A DNA stretch of 10,423 bases from Promethearchaeota archaeon (lineage in GTDB: Archaea > Asgardarchaeota > Lokiarchaeia > Sigyniarchaeales > SOKP01): NCBI GenBank assembly GCA_016840695.1, contig JAEORV010000024.1:1-10423 (forward strand). The letters run 5' to 3'. Under the pieces are notes generated by a model, which saw only the letters and a list, made by a program, of their open reading frames with translations, ran no database searches and was not told where the DNA came from. The translations under genes and the position numbers were made by a program. The number at the start of each line of letters is the position of its first letter. Positions within the stretch are counted from its first letter, which is position 1. This document shows, in pieces, positions 1 through 5,135 of this stretch.

Positions 1-10
1 TATAAAAATA
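1..10 (+). promoter_or_regulatory. Candidate TATA element for the flavoprotein gene
   Basis: TATAAAAATA lies at the window edge, about 50 bases before the first start codon, and resembles an archaeal TATA box. The flanking upstream base and any BRE fall outside the window. It would put the transcript start near 30-35, giving a leader of about 25 bases. In DNA this AT-rich such a match is weak evidence. Confidence 0.3.
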
Positions 11-57
11 ATAAAGTCTAATACTTAATTATTTAATTTTTTAAAGAGACTGAAATT

Positions 58-1404
58 GTGATGTTAAAAGAGTGTGATATATTAATAGTAGGTGCTGCGA
101 CTACAGGCATTTATTTTAGCTGGCTCATGGCAAAGAAAGGTCATTCCGTACTCGTTATTGATAAAGAAGAACGGGAGCAAGTTGGGCAACGTTTAGAGGT
201 AATTCATCTTGACAAGGAAACCTTTAAGGAACTGAATGTACCCCCTCCAACTGAAGAACCAGAACTTATTGGATCATGGAAAGGAATTTGGGTATCTAGA
301 TTACCCTGGTTTTTCCAGAGAATGTACAAGATTTTAGAGTCAGATGGAGTTCAATTCGAATTTTCTTGCAAATTCAAGGAGTTAATGTTTGAAAACGATC
401 GAATCGTTGGCGCAAAAGTGGAAAAAGAAAACAATGAACATGAAGTTCTTGCAAGGCTTGTTGTTGATGCGTCAGGTGTTGCGTGTGCCGTTCGAAGCTC
501 TTTACCAGATAATTACGGTGTAGAAACATGGACATATGATTCAACTAATAGGTTTTTCGTGATCTTGCATTATATTAAATGGTTAAAACCAGACGAACCA
601 CATCCCGTATCAGGAAATACATGGCCATATTATTTTGTATTTTTCGATCCTGGATACATGGGTGAAAAACTCGAGAACGCTATTATGGGCATCATCGGTC
701 CAGAATCGTTCGAAAAAACAGAAGCCATCATGGAAGAGTTTCTTGAATCTAGTATAATTGCGCCTTTCGAGTTGAAAAAGAAAGAGTATTGTTCTTTTCC
801 CTTGACTCTACCCCCGTATTCGCTCGTAGCTGATGGATTTTTCTGCGCAGGAGATAGCGCTGCTACGATGAATCCCATTGCTGCTCGAGGAATCCCGGAG
901 ACGTGGCATTTATGTAAAAATACTGAAGATATATTTGATGCTGCGCTGAAAAGTGGAGAATACTTGTCTCGGGAACGCTTATGGGAAGTGAATGTCAAGC
1001 ATTTCAGGGGTGAAGGCGCAGAACTTGCAAGTGTTTACATGTTAAGCTCTTTTCTGCACGTGTTCAAGGAGAAAGAATTGAATTTTCTTTTCCAGAAGAT
1101 AATGCCTATCCTTGATCCCCCCAATGCGGAAGAGGAAGCCACTGAAATAAAGCTAAGCGCGGGAAAAATTCTCAAGGTTATCGGAAAAATTTTAGGAGGG
1201 CTCTTTACTGGTAAATTATCAATAAAACGCATTTTTAAAGTGATAAAAATAAGTCGTTATGCAGGTAAGCTCAAGAAACATTATATAAATTATCCAGAAA
1301 TTCCTGAGGGTTTAGAAAAATGGATAGAAAGAACAAAGGAAATAACAGAGTTAAGAAAAGTCCAACCAAGAATTTTTAAAACAACCTCGGCAACATATCC
1401 TTAG
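58..1404 (+). CDS. FAD-dependent oxidoreductase, geranylgeranyl-reductase-like
   Basis: Predicted flavoprotein of the geranylgeranyl reductase / p-hydroxybenzoate-hydroxylase-like superfamily (448 aa). The N-terminal Rossmann beta-alpha-beta unit spans residues 7-36 (DILIVGAATTG, ending in the acidic D35). The D-A-S-G motif is at 137-140 with R146, and the second FAD motif F-C-A-G-D is at 262-266, followed by NPIAARGI at 272-279. Archaeal family members reduce isoprenoid double bonds of membrane lipids, but substrate cannot be fixed here. Oddities: the dinucleotide motif is GxAxxG rather than GxGxxG, the usual double glycine near 277 reads A-R-G, and the YxWxFP-type segment is replaced by YYFVFFDPGY at 191-200. 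Residues about 365-410 are lysine-rich and hydrophobic, which suggests peripheral membrane contact (inference). GTG at 58 and ATG at 61 are adjacent; the ribosome site is weak and does not decide between them. The gene looks monocistronic. Confidence 0.8.
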   Translation: MMLKECDILIVGAATTGIYFSWLMAKKGHSVLVIDKEEREQVGQRLEVIHLDKETFKELNVPPPTEEPELIGSWKGIWVSRLPWFFQRMYKILESDGVQFEFSCKFKELMFENDRIVGAKVEKENNEHEVLARLVVDASGVACAVRSSLPDNYGVETWTYDSTNRFFVILHYIKWLKPDEPHPVSGNTWPYYFVFFDPGYMGEKLENAIMGIIGPESFEKTEAIMEEFLESSIIAPFELKKKEYCSFPLTLPPYSLVADGFFCAGDSAATMNPIAARGIPETWHLCKNTEDIFDAALKSGEYLSRERLWEVNVKHFRGEGAELASVYMLSSFLHVFKEKELNFLFQKIMPILDPPNAEEEATEIKLSAGKILKVIGKILGGLFTGKLSIKRIFKVIKISRYAGKLKKHYINYPEIPEGLEKWIERTKEITELRKVQPRIFKTTSATYP

Positions 1405-1448
1405 CTCTAATAATAACTAATCTCTCACATTATCCTCTCCGTCAATCA

Positions 1449-1466
1449 TTTTTCTTCTTTTTTTTT
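1449..1466 (+). terminator. Oligo-T terminator after the flavoprotein gene
   Basis: An 18-base pyrimidine tract (T5-C-TT-C-T9) starts 45 bases after the stop codon with no clear stem before it. This is the usual archaeal style of T-tract termination. The same core TTTTCTTCTTTTTTT recurs after the glutamate dehydrogenase gene. Confidence 0.5.
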
Positions 1467-1555
1467 AAATAATTTTAATTTTTTAAGGTAGAATCCCAAA
1501 GAGTCTCGTTCACGGGAGTTATATTGATTATGCTTAATTATATTCTATATATTTA

Positions 1556-1604
1556 TTTTATATATATAACCAAATATTAATATATTCTGTATCCCAGTTA
1601 TACT
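1556..1604 (+). promoter_or_regulatory. Candidate promoter region of the glutamate-synthase-like gene
   Basis: Two TATA-like stretches are present: TTTTATATATATAA at 1556-1569 and ATATTAATATA at 1574-1584. They are followed by CAGTTATACT at 1595-1604. The first would place the transcript start near 1590 and the second near 1605. ATATTAATATA followed by CAGTTATACT also occurs upstream of glutamate dehydrogenase, with a 3-base gap there instead of 10, so it may be a shared promoter element or regulator site. The exact element cannot be chosen by eye. Confidence 0.35.
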
Positions 1605-1606
1605 TG

Positions 1607-1634
1607 ATGCGAAAAATATAATTATTTCACGCAT
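1607..1634 (+). promoter_or_regulatory. Imperfect dyad before the glutamate-synthase-like gene
   Basis: The arms ATGCGAAAAATA (1607-1618) and TATTTCACGCAT (1623-1634) pair at 10 of 12 positions around a 4-base centre TAAT. The outer five pairs are ATGCG/CGCAT. The dyad ends 24 bases before the ATG and lies at or just after the predicted transcript start. It could be a repressor operator or a leader hairpin; the sequence does not decide. Confidence 0.4.
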
Positions 1635-1658
1635 GATATTTTAAATGGTGTAGAAAAC

Positions 1659-3305
1659 ATGACAAAATTTGGTATAGTAACAAACCGAAATAGTATGATT
1701 GGAGCTTGGACGCGAGTTGAAGATGCGTGCGAGTCTGGGTTATGTCCAATCTGCGTTGCTGATTGCCCTGTGTTCTGCGAGGTGTCAAAATCCGCCCTTC
1801 GTGGACGAGAGGTACTTTATCCTTCAAGAGAATATTACGGCGATTCCACCGCTGGAACACCAAAAGATTTCGGCTTGGGTTATCGAGACTTCCAAATTCA
1901 GTTTGAAGTTCGAGGTGCGCAAGGAATTGAAGAAGACATGGATAAAGTTATCTTCCCAAATGTTGACATTAGCACGAAATGGGGCAATATTGAACAGAAA
2001 CTCCCTATAGTAATTGCGGGCTTAGGTAGCACTTATGTAGCAAAGCGAAATTGGGATGGTTTAGCAATGGGCTCCGCTTTATCAGGAGTAAGTATCACTG
2101 TAGGAGAAAACGTCTGTGGCATGGATTCCAATGCTAAATTCAGTAATCATAGCAAGTATCCAAAGGTTATAGATACTGAGGATATGAAATATCGTGTCAA
2201 TGCATTTAGAGAATTCTGTGATGGAAAGCACGGTGACATTATAGTACAAAAGAATGTAGAAGACACGAGACTAGGCGTCTTTGATTATGTGACCTCAAAA
2301 TTGGATATAGAATCTCTTGAGATCAAATTTGGTCAAGGTGCTAAGGCAATTGGAGGTGAAGTAAGATTAAGCACCTTAGAGAGAGCACAATTATTACAGA
2401 GTCGAGGTTATTTAGTCTTACCTGATCCCTCTGACCCTGTTGTTATAGAACAATGGAAAGCAGGATTAATTCCAGATTTCGAGCGTCATAGTAGAGTGGG
2501 AATTTCAACCACGGAAGAAGTATTAGAAGAAATCGATCAAATCCGCGAAATGGGCGCAAAAAATGTCTTTATTAAGACGGGAGCTTATAGACCTGCATCT
2601 ACAGCGTGGATAATACGATTAGGTGTTGAGGGAAAAGTAGATGGCATGACTTTTGATGGCGCTGGTGGCGGTACAGGCATGAGCCCTGTTAGCATGATGA
2701 ACGAAGGATCAATCCCTACCGTATATCTGGAGGCTTTAGTAGTTGGTTGCTTGGACATAATTAAACACAGAACTCCAAGTGCGAGATTTCCTTCAATAGC
2801 TATTGCTGGAGGTATTTCTAACGAGACTCAAATGTTTAAGGCTCTTGCGATGGGTGCTCCTTATGTTAATTGTATCGCAATGGCAAGAGCTCCAATTACC
2901 GCAGCCATGAAAGGGAAATACATGGGAGAGGTTATTGAAAACGGAGTTGCTACTCCTGCAATGTTGAAATCTTTGGGACTATCACGAGATAAAGATCCTA
3001 GTAATTTGACGATTGCAGAGGCTTTTTCCGAATACGACACACTAAAGAGAGCGTATGAAGGGAGAGATATCCCACTATCGGCTGTAGGTGTTTATTCGTA
3101 CTTTTCAAGTAAATTAGGAACAGGTCTCAAGCAATTACTTGCTGGCGTAAGAAAATTCAGAACAGATCTAATTTGCCGAGAAGATATCGCAACAATCTCC
3201 AAACGCGCAATAACAGTTTGCGATAAATGGAATCTGGGAATTGCTACTCAAGAGGATCTTGATAGAGAGAAAGTTAAAAACGAAATTTACTCAGGGCATT
3301 ATTAG
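1659..3305 (+). CDS. Glutamate-synthase-like FMN-binding protein
   Basis: A stand-alone homologue of the FMN/synthase domain of glutamate synthase (548 aa), without the glutaminase domain or FAD/NAD(P)H subunit of bacterial GOGAT. FMN-barrel landmarks are IAGLGSTYV (119-127), EIKFGQGAKAIGG (221-233; normally K.xQGAKPGxGG), FIKTGA (304-309), DGAGGGTGMSP (333-343) and AIAGGIS (381-387). The usual cysteine triad of the [3Fe-4S] cluster after the barrel is missing, although the GIATQ sequence that normally follows it survives at 527-531. Instead, five cysteines cluster at 24, 29, 32, 36 and 40 (CX4CX2CX3CX3C), plausibly holding a different Fe-S cluster. A ferredoxin-dependent amidotransfer or a related FMN reaction is likely, but the substrate is unknown. 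ATG at 1659 has GGTG eight bases upstream. A small zinc-binding gene follows after 50 bases, probably cotranscribed, and glutamate dehydrogenase is next. Confidence 0.85.
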   Translation: MTKFGIVTNRNSMIGAWTRVEDACESGLCPICVADCPVFCEVSKSALRGREVLYPSREYYGDSTAGTPKDFGLGYRDFQIQFEVRGAQGIEEDMDKVIFPNVDISTKWGNIEQKLPIVIAGLGSTYVAKRNWDGLAMGSALSGVSITVGENVCGMDSNAKFSNHSKYPKVIDTEDMKYRVNAFREFCDGKHGDIIVQKNVEDTRLGVFDYVTSKLDIESLEIKFGQGAKAIGGEVRLSTLERAQLLQSRGYLVLPDPSDPVVIEQWKAGLIPDFERHSRVGISTTEEVLEEIDQIREMGAKNVFIKTGAYRPASTAWIIRLGVEGKVDGMTFDGAGGGTGMSPVSMMNEGSIPTVYLEALVVGCLDIIKHRTPSARFPSIAIAGGISNETQMFKALAMGAPYVNCIAMARAPITAAMKGKYMGEVIENGVATPAMLKSLGLSRDKDPSNLTIAEAFSEYDTLKRAYEGRDIPLSAVGVYSYFSSKLGTGLKQLLAGVRKFRTDLICREDIATISKRAITVCDKWNLGIATQEDLDREKVKNEIYSGHY

Positions 3306-3342
3306 ACATTTTTAATTTCTTTATTTCAATAAAAATAAAATC

Positions 3343-3351
3343 AGAGGTGAT
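3343..3351 (+). promoter_or_regulatory. Strong Shine-Dalgarno site for the 53-aa gene
   Basis: AGAGGTGAT is close to the full anti-16S consensus GGAGGTGAT and sits 4 bases before the ATG at 3356. It is the best ribosome site in the window and is the main reason for calling the short gene. Confidence 0.7.
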
Positions 3352-3355
3352 AGAA

Positions 3356-3517
3356 ATGAAATTTAAATGTCAACAATGTGGGAAAGAATATTCTTACGGC
3401 AGAAAAATCTATCATAAATGTAATGGAGTTGTTTACTATCATGGAAGAATTTTTGAAGACGAGCATTATGAATATCCTTGGAATTATTTAGATTTTGATC
3501 AAGAAGATGAGCCTTAG
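3356..3517 (+). CDS. Small putative zinc-binding protein, acidic tail
   Basis: An uncharacterised 53-residue protein. The N-terminal part has C5-X2-C8 and H20-X-C22, in the pattern C-X2-C-X11-H-X-C with CxxCG like a zinc ribbon. The middle is rich in tyrosine and aromatic residues, and the C-terminal third is acidic (DFDQEDEP). No transmembrane segment or signal peptide is seen. The start is supported by the near-consensus AGAGGTGAT just upstream, and the end by a hairpin plus T-tract that overlaps the stop codon. It lies 50 bases after the glutamate-synthase-like gene with no strong terminator between, so cotranscription is likely. A partner or regulatory role for that enzyme is a guess from position only. 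Confidence 0.65.
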   Translation: MKFKCQQCGKEYSYGRKIYHKCNGVVYYHGRIFEDEHYEYPWNYLDFDQEDEP

Positions 3518-3549
3518 AACAACTAGGTTCTTCACAATCCTTTTTTTTT
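3516..3549 (+). terminator. Hairpin plus T9 terminator after the small gene
   Basis: AGAAC (3516-3520) pairs perfectly with GTTCT (3527-3531) around the loop AACTAG, and nine T residues follow at 3541-3549. The stem begins in the TAG stop codon. The stem is short, and the T-run alone may be enough in archaea. It would end the transcript of the glutamate-synthase-like gene and the small gene. Confidence 0.55.
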
Positions 3550-3597
3550 ACTCTTCATTCGATGATTTAAAAATGAAAGTGGTTCAATTTTCTTAAT

Positions 3598-3625
3598 AAT
3601 TATATTAATATAATTCAGTTATACT
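3598..3625 (+). promoter_or_regulatory. AT palindrome and shared word upstream of glutamate dehydrogenase
   Basis: AATTATATTAATATAATT at 3598-3615 is a perfect 18-base palindrome, directly followed by CAGTTATACT at 3616-3625. The inner ATATTAATATA and CAGTTATACT also occur, further apart, before the glutamate-synthase-like gene. The block sits 79-106 bases before the GTG start and may contain the TATA element or a dimeric regulator site. AT richness raises the chance of coincidence. Confidence 0.35.
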
Positions 3626-3703
3626 ATTATAATTTGAACAAATATATATCAATTATATTCCTTTACTAAATATAATTTTATTAACTTTAGAGGAAAATTT
3701 ATT

Positions 3704-4963
3704 GTGAATGAACAAGTAGAAGAACTCGATCCTTTCAAGATTTCTCAAAAACAGCTTTATAACGCTTCAAAATTAATAGGATTAGATGAAAATATTTATA
3801 AAGCACTCTCAGAACCAGAAAAAATAATTACAATTAAGATCACAATGAAAATGGATAATGGAGAAATAAAAACTTTTAAAGGATTTAGATGTCAGTATAA
3901 CTCTGCAAGAGGGCCCATGAAGGGCGGAATTAGGTGGCATCCGGATGAAAACGAATCTTTAGTAAAAGCTTTGAGTGCATGGATGACATGGAAGTGTGCT
4001 TGTGTAAGCATTCCATTAGGTGGTGCTAAGGGTGGCATTATTTGCAATCCTAAAGAATTAAGCGAAAACGAACTTCAAAAGCTTGCACGAAATTATATTA
4101 GAAAATTATCCGGGGATGTTGGACCTAATATTGATGTACCCGCTCCAGATGTTTATACTAATCCGCAGATAATGGCATGGATGATGGATGAATACGAAAC
4201 AATCATAGGTGAACACGCTCCCTCAGTTATTACGGGAAAACCTGTAGAGCTAGGTGGTAGTGAAGGACGTGGTGTAGCTACAGCAAAAGGAGGTAATTAC
4301 TGCATTAGAGAAGCAGCAAAAGATATTGGATTGGATTTAAAAGATGCGAAGGTGATAATTCAAGGATATGGAAATGCTGGTTCTTATGCGGCTAGCTTAT
4401 TACATAACGAATATGGATGTAGAATAATTGGTATTTCTGATAGTAAAGGTGCTGTATTCAATAAGGAGGGAATTGAACCACTCAAAGCTCTCGAACATAA
4501 GCAAAAAACAAGTTCAGTAGTAGGATTGGATGGAACTCAACAATTAACCAACGAGGAATTATTAGAATTGGAATGTGATGTATTAATTCCTGCAGCATTA
4601 GAAAATGTAATAACTAAGAAAAATGCTGGTAGTATTAAAGCTAAAATAGTCGCAGAATTAGCTAATGGTCCAACTACTCCTGATGCAGATGAAATATTAT
4701 ATAAGAATGGAGTTATCGTCATTCCTGACTTTTTATGCAACGCTGGAGGGGTATCGGTGAGTTATTTTGAAATGGTTCAAGGATATTACCTCCATTTTTG
4801 GAGCGAAAAAGAAGTATTTGCGTCTTTAGATAAGATAATGACTAAAGCTTATAGAGATACCGTTAATAAAGCCAAAGAATATAATACTAATAATCGTATG
4901 GGCGCATATATTATCGCAATTGAAAGAGTTGTAAATGCGATGAAATTACGCGGTTGGATTTAA
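3704..4963 (+). CDS. gdhA: Glutamate dehydrogenase
   Basis: NAD(P)-dependent glutamate dehydrogenase of the Glu/Leu/Phe/Val family. It interconverts glutamate with 2-oxoglutarate plus ammonium in the cytoplasm, typically as a hexamer, and 419 aa is the usual length. Substrate-site lysines are K73 (GPMKGGIRWHP) and K97 (MTWKC); the catalytic K109 lies in IPLGGAKGGI and the proton-transfer D149 in VPAPDVYTN. The TGKPVELGGSEGR block (177-189) and S353 in GGVSVSYFE fit glutamate rather than branched-chain or aromatic substrates. The C-terminal Rossmann domain begins at VIIQGYGNAGS (218-227). NAD versus NADP preference cannot be read safely. The GTG start has AGAGGA about ten bases upstream. It has its own AT-rich leader and T-rich end, so it is probably a single-gene transcript that may be co-regulated with the nitrogen gene before it. 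It could act in glutamate catabolism or ammonium assimilation. Confidence 0.96.
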   Translation: MNEQVEELDPFKISQKQLYNASKLIGLDENIYKALSEPEKIITIKITMKMDNGEIKTFKGFRCQYNSARGPMKGGIRWHPDENESLVKALSAWMTWKCACVSIPLGGAKGGIICNPKELSENELQKLARNYIRKLSGDVGPNIDVPAPDVYTNPQIMAWMMDEYETIIGEHAPSVITGKPVELGGSEGRGVATAKGGNYCIREAAKDIGLDLKDAKVIIQGYGNAGSYAASLLHNEYGCRIIGISDSKGAVFNKEGIEPLKALEHKQKTSSVVGLDGTQQLTNEELLELECDVLIPAALENVITKKNAGSIKAKIVAELANGPTTPDADEILYKNGVIVIPDFLCNAGGVSVSYFEMVQGYYLHFWSEKEVFASLDKIMTKAYRDTVNKAKEYNTNNRMGAYIIAIERVVNAMKLRGWI

Positions 4964-4964
4964 C

Positions 4965-4988
4965 TTTTCTTCTTTTTTTCATTTTTTT
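4965..4988 (+). terminator. Double T-tract after glutamate dehydrogenase
   Basis: The T-rich stretch TTTTCTTCTTTTTTT (4965-4979) is followed by seven more T residues at 4982-4988, starting two bases after the stop codon. No clear stem precedes it. Its 15-base core is identical to the tract after the flavoprotein gene. Confidence 0.5.
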
Positions 4989-5026
4989 CTTAATTTATTG
5001 AATTAGTGAAATGCTCATTCATTTGA

Positions 5027-5038
5027 TTTTTATAAAAA
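5027..5038 (+). promoter_or_regulatory. TATA box of the acyl-CoA gene
   Basis: TTTTTATAAAAA contains the archaeal TATA core TTTATAAA and is the best match in the window. It would place the transcript start near 5058-5062, giving a leader of about 75 bases that begins with the hairpin at 5063-5111. A second TATA-like stretch (TTATATATAA, about 5055-5064) lies closer and is an alternative. Confidence 0.45.
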
Positions 5039-5062
5039 CTTATTTTAGTTGTTATTATATAT

Positions 5063-5111
5063 AATTTTAAATAGAGGGAGAATTAAATTTTGCAATCTCT
5101 CTTTTAAAATT
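5063..5111 (+). promoter_or_regulatory. Inverted repeat in the leader of the acyl-CoA gene
   Basis: AGAGGGAGA (5073-5081) pairs with TCTCTCTTT (5096-5104) as nine pairs including two G-U, with a 14-base loop. An outer A/T stem (5063-5069 with 5105-5111) can extend it across a three-base bulge. The inner purine arm includes GAGG, an SD-like word. The structure lies 25 bases before the chosen ATG. It may be a leader hairpin or a protein-binding dyad. Confidence 0.35.
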
Positions 5112-5125
5112 CACGATAAAATATT

Positions 5126-5129
5126 GGTG
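5126..5129 (+). promoter_or_regulatory. GGTG ribosome site that supports the ATG at 5136
   Basis: GGTG lies six bases before ATG 5136, like the GGTG eight bases before the glutamate-synthase-like gene. The reading frame stays open upstream to a TTG at 5049, but that extra stretch (29 residues) resembles translated leader and has no comparable site. Confidence 0.5.
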
Positions 5130-5135
5130 TTATTG

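Noticed and set aside
630..998. A 122-codon open frame on the minus strand.
   Set aside because: It lies wholly inside the flavoprotein gene opposite a frame with clear FAD motifs, and its product shows no recognisable domain.
1405..1658. A small RNA or extra short gene in the longest intergenic stretch.
   Set aside because: Only very short frames without ribosome sites were seen, and apart from the dyad and T-tract no stable structure or RNA family signature was recognised.
1627..2010. Open frames overlapping the start of the glutamate-synthase-like gene on both strands.
   Set aside because: The true frame carries the conserved cysteine cluster and continues into FMN motifs; the others are low-complexity shadows without ribosome sites.
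5049..5135. Extending the acyl-CoA gene to TTG at 5049.
   Set aside because: The 29 extra residues come from AT-rich leader that holds the TATA-like and inverted-repeat sequence. The TTG has no ribosome site, while ATG 5136 has GGTG at a good distance and gives the usual family N-terminus.
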